A stretch of 64,000 bases of DNA from Vreelandella venusta (GCF_007989605.1 NZ_BJUL01000013.1:19964-83963); one strand, 5' to 3'. Counted from the stretch's first letter, positions 36,761-45,262 are shown. The notes: generated by a model from the sequence alone, not told the origin. A program made the numbers and translations.

Positions 36761-36771
36761 CTTACCACTCC

Positions 36772-37560
36772 ATGCGTGAAGACGATGTTCTTAATGGGCC
36801 AGTGCTCGAGACACGAGGGCTGACCAAAGAATTCCGCGGTTTTACCGCCGTGGATGACGTTAATCTTCAGGTTCAAGAAGGGCACATTCACGCCCTGATT
36901 GGCCCCAACGGTGCTGGAAAGACCACCGTTTTTAACTTGCTAACCAAGTTTTTGCCGCCTACACGTGGAGAAATCCTTTATCGCGGTAAGCCCATTACCA
37001 GCAAGAAATCCAATGAGATTGCACAGCTGGGTCTCGTGCGTTCATTTCAAATTTCAGCGGTGTTTGCGCACATGACGGCGCTGGAAAACGTCCGAGTAGC
37101 GCTACAGCGCCAATTAGGCACATCGTTTCACTTCTGGAAATCAGAAAAGTCGCTAGATCACCTTAATGAGCGTGCGTTAGAGCTGCTTGATGAGGTTGGC
37201 CTGCGTGAGTACGCCGATACACTAACGGTAGAAATGCCTTACGGCCGTAAGCGCGCCCTGGAAGTTGCCACCACGCTGGCGCTTGACCCTAAGATGATGC
37301 TGTTGGATGAGCCGACTCAGGGGATGGGGGCAGAGGACGTTGATCGTATCGTCGAGCTGATTAAGCGTGTCTCAAAAGGGCGCACCGTCTTAATGGTGGA
37401 GCACAATTTGAGCGTGGTAAGCAGGCTTTGTGATCGTATTACGGTATTAGCCCGCGGCGCGGTGTTGGCCGAAGGTAATTATGACGAGGTTTCCCGCAAT
37501 CCATTAGTGCGCGAGGCATATATGGGCAGTGAAGCTGCTGAAGAGGAGGCTGCCGTATGA
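36772..37560 (+). CDS. HAAT-family ABC transporter ATPase, LivG type
   Basis: A 262-residue cytosolic ATPase of the hydrophobic/branched-chain amino acid transporter class. Walker A is GPNGAGKTT (about residues 44-52), and Walker B MMLLDEPTQGM. The LivG-type middle is RSFQISAVFAHMTALENV. The signature motif is atypical: MPYGRKRALEVA where LSxGQ is usual, a variant seen in parts of this family. First of five genes (two ATPases, binding protein, two permeases); its stop overlaps the next start by four bases. The ribosome site (AAGAGG) is rather distant. Lying between the leucine and valine catabolic genes, it probably imports branched-chain amino acids or their keto acids, by context only. Confidence 0.85.
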   Translation: MREDDVLNGPVLETRGLTKEFRGFTAVDDVNLQVQEGHIHALIGPNGAGKTTVFNLLTKFLPPTRGEILYRGKPITSKKSNEIAQLGLVRSFQISAVFAHMTALENVRVALQRQLGTSFHFWKSEKSLDHLNERALELLDEVGLREYADTLTVEMPYGRKRALEVATTLALDPKMMLLDEPTQGMGAEDVDRIVELIKRVSKGRTVLMVEHNLSVVSRLCDRITVLARGAVLAEGNYDEVSRNPLVREAYMGSEAAEEEAAV

Positions 37561-38306
37561 ATACCGCTGAGGCCTATGAAACCAATGAACTAGCCGATTC
37601 CCAAACGCTAGAAATGCTGAGAGTGCAAGACTTGCACGCTTTCTATGGTGAATCGCACATACTTCATGGCGTGAACTTCGATGTTAAGCGTGGGGAGTTG
37701 GTTACCCTGCTGGGCCGCAACGGCGCGGGACGCAGCACTACTCTAAAATCCATTATGAATATGGTTGGGCGTCGCACCGGCTCGATTGTGATTAATGGCA
37801 ACGAAACACTGAATATGAAGGCACACCATATTCCAAGGCTTGGTGTCGGCTACTGCCCCGAAGAGCGCGGTATTTTTGCCAGCCTGGATGTGCACGAAAA
37901 TTTATTACTTCCGCCCACGGTTCGCTCTGGCGGAATGAGCCTAGATGAAATCTACGCCATGTTTCCCAACCTTTACGAGCGCCGCAGAAGCCAGGGGACG
38001 CGGCTTTCCGGCGGTGAGCAGCAGATGCTTGCCATGGCACGCATTCTACGCACCGGCGCGCGACTTTTGCTGCTCGATGAAATTACCGAAGGCTTAGCCC
38101 CCGTTATTGTGCAAAAACTTGGCGAAGTGCTTATTCAACTGAAAGAGCGCGGTATGACCATTGTTCTGGTGGAGCAGAACTTCCGTTTTGCAGCGCCGCT
38201 GGCAGATCGCCATTTTGTAATGGACCACGGTCAAATTGTTGAAGAGATAAGCGCTGAGCAGCTTCCGTCACGTCGAGACCATCTCAACACCATGCTGGGG
38301 GTATAA
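37557..38306 (+). CDS. HAAT-family ABC transporter ATPase, LivF type, with Walker A arginine
   Basis: A 249-residue ATPase partner of the preceding LivG-type protein. LivF blocks are HAFYGESHILHGVNFDV, GYCPEERGIFASLDVHENL, the signature LSGGEQQMLAMARIL and Walker B RLLLLDEITEGLAP. The P-loop reads GRNGAGRST (about residues 53-61): the lysine that contacts ATP phosphates is arginine. The codons (GGA CGC AGC) show this clearly. Similar R-type P-loops occur, to my recollection, in some LivF proteins, so the protein may still work. A ~20-residue N-terminal extension precedes the fold. It overlaps the upstream gene by four bases. Confidence 0.86.
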   Translation: MNTAEAYETNELADSQTLEMLRVQDLHAFYGESHILHGVNFDVKRGELVTLLGRNGAGRSTTLKSIMNMVGRRTGSIVINGNETLNMKAHHIPRLGVGYCPEERGIFASLDVHENLLLPPTVRSGGMSLDEIYAMFPNLYERRRSQGTRLSGGEQQMLAMARILRTGARLLLLDEITEGLAPVIVQKLGEVLIQLKERGMTIVLVEQNFRFAAPLADRHFVMDHGQIVEEISAEQLPSRRDHLNTMLGV

Positions 38307-38433
38307 CGCCAATCTAGATCATAAACACAGCATCAGCTTCGCAGTAGGTGCACTACAACACTAAACGCTCTATAAGCATTTCATTCGTACGTCGTAACAC
38401 AACAACAAAGGCCTCAAGGGCCAGGAGACGAAC

Positions 38434-39657
38434 ATGACCTTTATGAAAAAAACGCTGACCGCCAGCATCGCCGTTGCCGCCGCTTCTACTATGGCAGTCT
38501 CAACCGCTCACGCCGAAATTAGCGATAATGAGGTGCGCATTGGTTATTTGGCAGATATGTCAGGGACTTATCGTGACTTAGCTGGCCCAGGCGGCGAAAC
38601 AGCCATGGAAATGGCGATTGCTGATTTTGGCGGCAGTGTTAACGGCTCGCCCATTGTAATTTTTAGTGCTGATGATCGTAACAGTGCTGACGTCGGTGCT
38701 AACACAGTGCGTGAGTGGATCGATCAGCGTAACGTCGACATGGTGGGTGGCCTAGTGGCGTCCTCGGTGTCTATTGCGGTCACCAAAGTGTTGGAAGAAA
38801 ACAATGGCCTGGGCATTGTGTCGGGCTCTGCGGCATCAAGCATTACCAATGAACACTGCACGCCCAACCACATTCACTGGGTTTACGATACTTACCCACT
38901 GGCGAACGGTACTGCAAAAGCAGTTGTCGAGCAGGGCGGCGACAGCTGGTTCTTGTTAACGGCTGACTATGCGTTCGGCCATGCGCTGGAAGCTGATGTA
39001 ACCAAAGTGGTTGAAGCCAATGGCGGCGAGATTGTCGGCGGCGTACGCCACCCGTTCCCGACAAGTGACTTCTCCTCGTACATCCTCCAGGCCCAAGGGT
39101 CTGGCGCGAAGATTGTTGGTTTGGCTAACGCCGGTGCCGACACTGTTAACGCGATCACTACTGCCAGCCAATTTGGTCTGACCCAGAGTGGCCAGCAGTT
39201 AGCGGGCCTGCTGATCTTCCTCAACGATGTACACGCGCTAGGCTTGGAGTCCACTCAAGGCCTGCTGCTAACCACGGGTTGGTATTGGAACATGGATGAA
39301 GAGGCTCGCGCTTGGTCAGATCGTTATTTTGAAGAAGTTGGTCGTATGCCCACCATGGTTCAGGCGGGTATCTACTCAAGCACCATGCACTACCTGAAAG
39401 CCGTAGAAGCCGCGGGAACCGACGATCCTGAAGTTGTTCGTGCCCAAATGGCTGATATGCCCATTGAAGACTTCTTTGCGCGTAACGGCTCCATTCGTGA
39501 AGATGGCCGCATGATTCACGACATGTACCTTGCCCAAGTGAAAACGCCGGAAGAGTCTACCGGTGAGTGGGATCTTTATGAAATCCTCAGCACCATTCCT
39601 GCCGATGAAGCCTACCGTCCGCTCTCTGAGAGCCAGTGCAAACTGGTTCAAAACTAA
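38434..39657 (+). CDS. ABC transporter periplasmic substrate-binding protein (Peripla_BP_6)
   Basis: A 407-residue secreted binding protein of the importer. The signal peptide MTFMKKTLTASIAVAAASTM continues to AHA, with cleavage before EISDNEVRIGYLADMSG. The type I periplasmic fold is seen in GGETAMEMAIADFGG, VDMVGGLVASSVSIAVTKVLEEN in parts, and the late WYWNMDEEARAWSDRYF. GGAG six bases before ATG 38434 supports the start. A strong hairpin (39690-39714) separates it from the permease genes, which fits the usual higher dose of binding protein. Specificity is not decided by sequence; branched-chain amino acids are the contextual guess. Confidence 0.88.
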   Translation: MTFMKKTLTASIAVAAASTMAVSTAHAEISDNEVRIGYLADMSGTYRDLAGPGGETAMEMAIADFGGSVNGSPIVIFSADDRNSADVGANTVREWIDQRNVDMVGGLVASSVSIAVTKVLEENNGLGIVSGSAASSITNEHCTPNHIHWVYDTYPLANGTAKAVVEQGGDSWFLLTADYAFGHALEADVTKVVEANGGEIVGGVRHPFPTSDFSSYILQAQGSGAKIVGLANAGADTVNAITTASQFGLTQSGQQLAGLLIFLNDVHALGLESTQGLLLTTGWYWNMDEEARAWSDRYFEEVGRMPTMVQAGIYSSTMHYLKAVEAAGTDDPEVVRAQMADMPIEDFFARNGSIREDGRMIHDMYLAQVKTPEESTGEWDLYEILSTIPADEAYRPLSESQCKLVQN

Positions 39658-39689
39658 GTCGAATAACAACCGCAAGTGACGTTAGAACT

Positions 39690-39714
39690 GGTTGGTGGCA
39701 ACTTGCCACCAACC
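39690..39714 (+). promoter_or_regulatory. Intra-operon hairpin between binding protein and permease genes
   Basis: GGTTGGTGGCA (39690-39700) pairs perfectly with TGCCACCAACC (39704-39714), an 11-bp stem with a tight loop and no T-run. Similar hairpins after binding-protein genes stabilise the upstream mRNA or partly terminate, raising binding protein over permease. Confidence 0.65.
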
Positions 39715-39739
39715 GCTTGACGGCGAGGAGAGTCATACA

Positions 39740-40627
39740 ATGACGATGATATTCGGCGTGCCATTGGCCGTTTTCATGGGCCAGCTTACGCTTGGGCTTG
39801 TGAATGGAGCCTTTTACGCACTGCTCAGTTTGGGCCTGGCGGTCATCTTCGGCCTACTGAAGATCGTCAACTTTGCCCATGGGGCGCAATACATGCTGGG
39901 AGCCTTCGCCGCACTGCTAGGCTTTCGCTATTTAGGCATCAACTATTGGCTAGCGCTGTTTTTGGTGCCACTGGTGGTGGGTAGTTTCGGCATGCTAATA
40001 GAGCGCTTTTTGCTGCGTCGCATTGCCCATTTAGACCATCTTTATGGATTGTTGCTTACCTTCGGGTTAGCACTCATTTTTGAAGGCACGCTGGTTAACT
40101 TCTTTGGTGTTTCGGGTGCGCGCTACGCGACTCCGGAAGCACTGCAAGGCGGCCTGAATTTAGGCTTCATGTTCCTGCCTACCTACCGGGCCTGGGTATT
40201 GGTAGCGGCACTGGCCATGTGTCTATTTACCTGGTTTATGATTGAGCGCACCCGCTTGGGGGCCTATCTGCGTGCAGGTACTGAAAACTCCCAGCTGATG
40301 CAAGCGTTTGGAGTAAACGTACCGCTATTGATCACGCTTACTTACGGTTTCGGCGTAGCGCTAGCCGCTTTTGCGGGGGTGTTGGCAGCGCCGTTATATC
40401 CTGTGTCACCGACCATGGGGTCAAGCCTGCTGATTGTGGTGTTCGCGGTGGTCGTTATTGGGGGTATGGGATCTATTCTAGGTGCGATTCTTACTGGCCT
40501 GGGAATGGGGATCATCGAAGGCTTAACCAAAGTGTACTACCCCGAAGCCTCCAATACCGTGATCTTCTTGGTGATGATATTAGTGCTCATGTTACGCCCC
40601 GCTGGGCTGTTCGGTAAGGAGGCATAA
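39740..40627 (+). CDS. HAAT-family ABC transporter permease, LivH type
   Basis: A 295-residue inner-membrane permease with about eight helices. It begins MTMIFGVPLAVFMGQLTLGL and shows LivH-type NGAFYALLSLGLAVIFGLLK and IVNFAHGAQYMLGAF, then the cytoplasmic ATPase-contact region RAGTENSQLMQAFGVNV. GGMGSILGAILTGLGMGIIEG closes it. The start at 39740 is preferred because GAGGAGAG lies eight bases before it; an in-frame start at 39692 would fall inside the hairpin. Two bases separate it from the LivM-type gene. Confidence 0.88.
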   Translation: MTMIFGVPLAVFMGQLTLGLVNGAFYALLSLGLAVIFGLLKIVNFAHGAQYMLGAFAALLGFRYLGINYWLALFLVPLVVGSFGMLIERFLLRRIAHLDHLYGLLLTFGLALIFEGTLVNFFGVSGARYATPEALQGGLNLGFMFLPTYRAWVLVAALAMCLFTWFMIERTRLGAYLRAGTENSQLMQAFGVNVPLLITLTYGFGVALAAFAGVLAAPLYPVSPTMGSSLLIVVFAVVVIGGMGSILGAILTGLGMGIIEGLTKVYYPEASNTVIFLVMILVLMLRPAGLFGKEA

Positions 40628-40629
40628 CC

Positions 40630-41622
40630 ATGGCAGACTCTCAAGCACTCAATGCGCCATCAGCCGTAAAAGAGCGGCAGAAGCGGGCCAAAATGCGCCG
40701 TAACATGTTTTATATAGCGCTCTTGGCCATCGGGTTAGTCGCTCCTTTTTTGGCTTACCCCGTTTTTCTAATGAAAATTCTATGCTTCGCGCTTTTTGCC
40801 TGCGCGTTTAATTTGCTACTGGGCTATGCGGGATTGCTCTCGTTTGGGCACGCGGCATTTTTAGCCACCGGTGGTTATGTGACTGGCTACTTGTTGGCAA
40901 GCTATCCAGGGTTAACGCCGGAGGTGGGAATTATTGCGGGCACCTTAATGGCAACCCTGTTAGGGCTGTTGTTCGGGGTGCTTTCGATCCGACGTCAGGG
41001 CATTTACTTTGCCATGGTGACGTTGGCGCTGGCGCAGCTGATGTTTTTCGTCTTTGTTCAGTCATCGTTCACCGGTGGCGAGGATGGCTTGCATGGCGTG
41101 CCACGCGGTGACTTGTTTGGCGTAATCAGTTTGAGCAGCAACCTGGCGATGTATTACTTCGTTTTTGCCATCTTCGTATTTGGCTTTGCGCTAATCCAAC
41201 GCACCGTGCATTCTCCCTTTGGCCAGGTGCTTAAAGCGATTCGTGAAAATGAGCCGCGCGCTATTTCGCTGGGCTACAACGTTGATGCTTACAAGCTACT
41301 GGCGTTTGTACTCTCTGCGGCGCTGGCGGGGTTGGCGGGCTCTACCAAAACAGTTGTGTTTCAGTTGGCGTCGTTAACCGATGCGCATTGGCACATGTCG
41401 GGTGAAGTTATCCTAATGACGCTGCTGGGTGGGGTAGGCACACTGCTTGGCCCTCTTATGGGCGCGGGCATTGTGGTTAGCCTGCAGCACATTTTGGCAC
41501 AGTCGCCGCTGGGTAACTGGGTAAGCGTTATTCTAGGTATTATCTTTGTTGTCTGCGTACTTAGCTTCCGCAGTGGCATCGTGGGCGAGCTCACCAAAAT
41601 GTATCGCAAAAATTTCAAATAA
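40630..41622 (+). CDS. HAAT-family ABC transporter permease, LivM type
   Basis: A 330-residue permease with about ten helices; the basic N-terminus (KERQKRAKMRRN) is cytoplasmic. LivM blocks are NLLLGYAGLLSFGHAAFLAT, GIYFAMVTLALAQLMFFV and the ATPase-coupling loop VLKAIRENEPRAISLGYNV. The later GEVILMTLLGGVGTLLGPLMGA is typical. It follows the LivH gene after two bases and ends the operon at a strong intrinsic terminator. The order ATPase-ATPase-binding protein-permease-permease differs from E. coli livKHMGF. Confidence 0.88.
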   Translation: MADSQALNAPSAVKERQKRAKMRRNMFYIALLAIGLVAPFLAYPVFLMKILCFALFACAFNLLLGYAGLLSFGHAAFLATGGYVTGYLLASYPGLTPEVGIIAGTLMATLLGLLFGVLSIRRQGIYFAMVTLALAQLMFFVFVQSSFTGGEDGLHGVPRGDLFGVISLSSNLAMYYFVFAIFVFGFALIQRTVHSPFGQVLKAIRENEPRAISLGYNVDAYKLLAFVLSAALAGLAGSTKTVVFQLASLTDAHWHMSGEVILMTLLGGVGTLLGPLMGAGIVVSLQHILAQSPLGNWVSVILGIIFVVCVLSFRSGIVGELTKMYRKNFK

Positions 41623-41641
41623 CCGGTTCTGTCCGATGATT

Positions 41642-41665
41642 GGGTGCCCTAGGGCACCCTTTTTT
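41642..41665 (+). terminator. Intrinsic terminator of the ABC importer operon
   Basis: GGGTGCCCTAGGGCACCC is a perfect palindromic stem followed immediately by a run of T residues. It lies 19 bases after the last permease stop. One of the clearest terminators in the window. Confidence 0.92.
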
Positions 41666-41737
41666 CTGCCCAAATCACGCTTCTACGCCAAAGGTAGTGA
41701 GGTAAGCCGGTTGCACCTGTCAGGTTAAGAATATAAG

Positions 41738-41753
41738 TTAACGTAAACGTCAA
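41738..41753. promoter_or_regulatory. Predicted LiuR-binding site before the valine-pathway genes
   Basis: TTAACGTAAACGTCAA fits the pattern TTnACGTnnACGTnAA set by the liuR palindrome at 36467-36482. It lies 148 bases upstream of the isobutyryl-CoA dehydrogenase start, just after the importer terminator. Confidence 0.65.
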
Positions 41754-41766
41754 CGTTGCCTGTCAA

Positions 41767-41862
41767 GATAATTGCCAGTAAAGACGATAGCTAGCAAAGA
41801 CAATTGCCAATAACGCCAACGGCTAATAAAGATAATAGCAAACGCCAAGCTGCCCAACCTGC
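41767..41862. repeat. 32-bp imperfect direct repeats in a promoter leader
   Basis: Units starting GATAATTGCCAGTAA (41767), GACAATTGCCAATAA (41799) and GATAATAGCAAACGC (41831) recur at exactly 32 bp, about three helical turns. The first two agree at about 23 of 32 bases; the third matches mainly at its start. They lie between the predicted LiuR site and the dehydrogenase start codon. Confidence 0.55.
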
Positions 41863-41901
41863 TCACAGGCTGTTCAGCGACGCATGCTGCGGAGATTCGC
41901 C

Positions 41902-43056
41902 ATGAATTTTGAGTTAAGTGAAGACCAGGTCGCCTTTGCCGATATGGCCCGGGCATTCGCCCAGAATGAATTAGAACCTAACGCTGCGCAGTGGGATGCT
42001 GAAGCCTTCTTTCCTGTCGATGTTATCCGCAAAGCAGGAGAGCTAGGTTTTTGTTCACTTTACGCGCCAGAACGCGTTGGCGGGCTGGGTCTTTCCCGTC
42101 TGGATGCCAGCATTATTTTTGAACAGCTTTCCATGGGCTGTACCTCAACCACTGCCTATCTCACCATTCATAACATGGTGACCTGGATGCTGGCTGACTT
42201 CGGCACCTCCGAAGCAGTGGAACAGTGGGGCGAAAAGCTCGCCACCGGCGAGTTACTGGGTTCTTACTGCTTAACTGAACCCAATGCAGGCTCTGATGCA
42301 GCCTCGCTTAAAACCACCGCCAAGCGTGATGGCGATGACTACGTGCTCAACGGTAGCAAGATGTTTATCTCTGGCGCCGGTAGCACCGACTTTTTGGTGG
42401 TGATGGCGCGTACCGGCGGTGAAGGTCCCAGCGGCGTTTCTGCCTTTGCGGTTGATGCCAAAGCAAGCGGCATTAGTTACGGCCGCAAAGAAGACAAAAT
42501 GGGTTGGAACAGTCAGCCAACCCGCATGATTACCTTTGAAGATGTGCGTGTTCCCGCCAACCACCTGTTAGGCAACGAAGGCGATGGCTTTAAAATTGCC
42601 ATGAAGGGCCTGGATGGGGGGCGTATCAACATCGCTACCTGTTCAATCGGCACCGCCCAGCAGGCAATCAACAAAGCCCGTGAATACATGCTGGAGCGTA
42701 AGCAGTTTGGTAAGCGTTTGGCAGACTTCCAGGCGCTTCAGTTCCGTATGGCGGATATGGTTACCGAACTTGTCGCGGCTCGTCAGTTAGTGCGTATGGC
42801 AGCCACTAAGCTGGATGCTGGTCACCCCGATGCGACTACCTACTGTGCGATGGCTAAGCGCTTTGCGACTGACGTCGGTTTCAAAGTGTGTGATGAAGCG
42901 CTGCAGCTCTATGGTGGCAACGGCTACATTAAAGAGTATCCAATGGAGCGCTATGTACGTGACTCCCGTGTACATCGTATTTTGGAAGGAACCAACGAAA
43001 TCATGCGGCTGATTATTTCCCGCCGCGTGCTCTCTGATGGTGCCTCTGAGCTGTAG
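41902..43056 (+). CDS. Acyl-CoA dehydrogenase, probable isobutyryl-CoA dehydrogenase
   Basis: A 384-residue FAD enzyme of the short-branched-chain group (ACAD8-like). Signatures are YCLTEPNAGSDAASLKT and MFISGAGSTDFLVVMARTGG. LNGSKMFISG and QPTRMITFEDVRVP are typical of isobutyryl-CoA dehydrogenases; QLYGGNGYIKEYPMERYVRD and ILEGTNEIMRLIISR close the protein. The start at 41902 has GGAG nine bases upstream; an in-frame extension to 41884 adds six residues and is less likely. It is followed by 3-hydroxyisobutyryl-CoA hydrolase and 3-hydroxyisobutyrate dehydrogenase, giving three valine steps in one direction. Confidence 0.87.
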   Translation: MNFELSEDQVAFADMARAFAQNELEPNAAQWDAEAFFPVDVIRKAGELGFCSLYAPERVGGLGLSRLDASIIFEQLSMGCTSTTAYLTIHNMVTWMLADFGTSEAVEQWGEKLATGELLGSYCLTEPNAGSDAASLKTTAKRDGDDYVLNGSKMFISGAGSTDFLVVMARTGGEGPSGVSAFAVDAKASGISYGRKEDKMGWNSQPTRMITFEDVRVPANHLLGNEGDGFKIAMKGLDGGRINIATCSIGTAQQAINKAREYMLERKQFGKRLADFQALQFRMADMVTELVAARQLVRMAATKLDAGHPDATTYCAMAKRFATDVGFKVCDEALQLYGGNGYIKEYPMERYVRDSRVHRILEGTNEIMRLIISRRVLSDGASEL

Positions 43057-43079
43057 CCAACCACCACAAGGACAATGGA

Positions 43080-44195
43080 ATGAGTAGCGTACTGTTTGCT
43101 GAACACGCCACCCAAGATGGCCATATTATCGGCGAGATCACCCTTAACGCCGAGCGTTCGCTGAATGCCCTGACGTTAGAAATGATTGAAGAGATCCTGC
43201 CGCGCTTGAAAGCGTGGCAAACCGACGAGCGAGTTGTCGCGGTTCTGCTGGACAGCGCCGGTGAAAAAGCGTTTTGCGCAGGGGGCGATGTCGTCAATCT
43301 GTATAAAGCGATTAAAGGTGACGGCGAACCAGACTTTCCTGAGCGCTTCTTTGAACACGAGTACCGCCTGGACTACCTGCTTCACACCTATCCCAAACCG
43401 GTTATTTGCTGGGGCAGCGGTATTGTAATGGGTGGGGGAATGGGGCTGCTCAGCGGTAGCAGCCACCGAATTGTGACAGAAACCTCTCGGCTGGCGATGC
43501 CAGAAGTGACGATTGGTCTTTACCCGGACGTTGGCGCTAGCTGGTTTTTAAACCGCCTGCCGAATGGCACCGGACGCTTTTTAGCCATGACCGGCAGCCA
43601 AATTAACGCCCCAGATGCCGTTCATCTCGGCCTTGCCGATCGCGCGATTGCTAGCCATTACCGCGCAGACCTGACGCAAAAACTGATGGATGCCACCTGG
43701 GGTGAAGGAAAGCAAACTGATGCCCATGGTGTGGTTAACCGTGTGCTGCGCGAATTTGAACAAGCCTCTCAAGAGGTATTTGCCGAGCTGGAGTCGCCGG
43801 TTCAAAAATCCGCCGCATTGATTCGTGAGCTAATGGATCACGATACGGTTGAGCAAACCGTAGATGCCGTGTTGGCGGTTCGCAGTGACGACAAATGGTT
43901 CAGCAAAGCGCAGAAAACGCTTTCCCACGGCAGCCCCGTATCAGTGAAGCTGATTGATGAGCAGCTAAAGCGTGCCAAGCACATGTCGTTGGCTGAGGTG
44001 TTTCAGTTTGAGCTGGCGCTTTCAGTGCAGTGTTGCCGTCACCAGGAATTCCCCGAAGGCGTACGTGCGCTGTTGGTCGATAAAGACGGTAAGCCTGCCT
44101 GGAAATACCCAGATGTCGCGTCTGTCGAACACACCTTTATTGATGAGTTGCTAGCTTCGCCGTGGCAAACGAGCCCTCTGTCGGATCTTCACTAA
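43080..44195 (+). CDS. 3-hydroxyisobutyryl-CoA hydrolase (crotonase family)
   Basis: A 371-residue crotonase-fold enzyme, longer than simple hydratases and matching the HIBCH-type hydrolases of valine breakdown. The oxyanion segments are KAFCAGGDVVNLYKA and WGSGIVMGGGMGLLSG. The active-site region is SRLAMPEVTIGLYPDVGASWFLNRLP (in parts: MPEVTIGLYPDVGASWF). The C-terminal MSLAEVFQFELALSVQCCRH and FPEGVRALLVDKDGKPAW blocks distinguish it from ordinary enoyl-CoA hydratases. It starts 23 bases after the dehydrogenase and precedes mmsB by 64 bases. A hydratase on isobutenyl-CoA is not encoded next to it. Confidence 0.85.
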   Translation: MSSVLFAEHATQDGHIIGEITLNAERSLNALTLEMIEEILPRLKAWQTDERVVAVLLDSAGEKAFCAGGDVVNLYKAIKGDGEPDFPERFFEHEYRLDYLLHTYPKPVICWGSGIVMGGGMGLLSGSSHRIVTETSRLAMPEVTIGLYPDVGASWFLNRLPNGTGRFLAMTGSQINAPDAVHLGLADRAIASHYRADLTQKLMDATWGEGKQTDAHGVVNRVLREFEQASQEVFAELESPVQKSAALIRELMDHDTVEQTVDAVLAVRSDDKWFSKAQKTLSHGSPVSVKLIDEQLKRAKHMSLAEVFQFELALSVQCCRHQEFPEGVRALLVDKDGKPAWKYPDVASVEHTFIDELLASPWQTSPLSDLH

Positions 44196-44259
44196 GCTAT
44201 TTCTTCAAACCATTTCCCCAACCCAATTCACCGTCAATTTTCGAATAAGGACAATAAAG

Positions 44260-45153
44260 ATGACCACTGTCGCGTTTATCGGTTTAGGCAATATGGGCGG
44301 CCCCATGGCGGCCAACTTGGCGAAAGCGGGCTTTAACGTTCGCGCGTTCGACCTTTCTGAACAAGCCTTGGAAACGGCTAAATCCCAAGGCTGTGAAGTA
44401 GCAGTCTCTGCAAAAGCAGCGGCCACCGATGCAGACTTTATTATTTCCATGCTCCCCGCAGGCAAGCATGTACGTGGGCTGTATGTGGATGGCGACGAGC
44501 CGCTGTTTGATGTCATCAAAAAGAGCGCTCTAGTGATTGACTGCTCGACGATTGATGCGGATACCGCCCGCAGCGTAGCGGCCGCTGGCGCTGAAAAAGG
44601 CGTTGGTTTTGTCGACGCGCCGGTATCTGGCGGGGTAGGTGGCGCGCAGGCCGGCACGTTGAGTTTTATTGTGGGCGGTAGCGCGGCACAATTTGAGCAG
44701 GCCAAGCCCGTGCTAGAAGTGATGGGTAAGAATATCTTCCACGCTGGCGATCACGGTGCAGGCCAAGTGGCCAAAGTGTGCAACAACATGCTGCTTTCCA
44801 TCCTGATGGCGGGCACCTGCGAAGCGATCAACATGGGCGTGAAAAATGGCCTGGACCCAGCGGTGCTTTCCGAAATCATGAAACAAAGCTCTGGGGGAAA
44901 TTGGGCGCTAAACGTTTACAACCCGTACCCCGGTGTGATGGAAAATGCCCCCGCCTCGAAGGGCTATCAAGGCGGCTTCCAGGTAGACCTGATGATTAAA
45001 GATCTGGGCCTCGCCATGGATGTTAGCCAGCAAAGCGCCTCACCGGTGCCCATGGGGTCTGCCGCACGTTCGTTATTCACCCTGCATAAAGCCGGCGGCA
45101 ACGGCAAACTCGATTTCTCCAGCCTGCTGCAGTTTTATCAAGATAAGGAGTGA
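44260..45153 (+). CDS. mmsB: 3-hydroxyisobutyrate dehydrogenase
   Basis: A 297-residue NAD-dependent beta-hydroxyacid dehydrogenase that makes methylmalonate semialdehyde from 3-hydroxyisobutyrate. The Rossmann start is FIGLGNMGGPMAANLAKAGF. The substrate loop is FVDAPVSGGVGGAQAGTL and the catalytic lysine lies in HAGDHGAGQVAKVCNNMLL. The KQSSGGNWALNVYNPYPGVM stretch is specific for this family. It completes the valine trio, but mmsA, the next enzyme, is not in the window. A GC hairpin at 45246-45262 lies about 90 bases after the stop. Confidence 0.93.
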   Translation: MTTVAFIGLGNMGGPMAANLAKAGFNVRAFDLSEQALETAKSQGCEVAVSAKAAATDADFIISMLPAGKHVRGLYVDGDEPLFDVIKKSALVIDCSTIDADTARSVAAAGAEKGVGFVDAPVSGGVGGAQAGTLSFIVGGSAAQFEQAKPVLEVMGKNIFHAGDHGAGQVAKVCNNMLLSILMAGTCEAINMGVKNGLDPAVLSEIMKQSSGGNWALNVYNPYPGVMENAPASKGYQGGFQVDLMIKDLGLAMDVSQQSASPVPMGSAARSLFTLHKAGGNGKLDFSSLLQFYQDKE

Positions 45154-45245
45154 GAGTAAGGCGTGAATGGAAAATGGTGAGGAGCAAGGGGGGGCGCGTG
45201 GTGGCGAGTTTTGCGCGGAACGAGCAACGCTAGGCACCCGTGAGC

Positions 45246-45262
45246 GGGCGGCATAGCCGCCC
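45246..45262 (+). terminator. Hairpin downstream of mmsB
   Basis: GGGCGGC (45246-45252) and GCCGCCC (45256-45262) form a strong 7-bp stem with an ATA loop, 92 bases after mmsB and 76 bases before the glutathione transferase start. There is no T-run after it. Confidence 0.45.

Larger units (their letters stand above)
36404..36771. other. Divergent control region between liuR and the ABC importer
   Basis: This 368-base stretch has no convincing gene. It holds a perfect palindrome (36467-36482), a degenerate relative (36634-36649) and a short ACACCCG-type repeat just before the importer genes. A T-rich segment near 36530-36550 could be promoter DNA, but no clear -35/-10 pair was picked. Confidence 0.6.
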
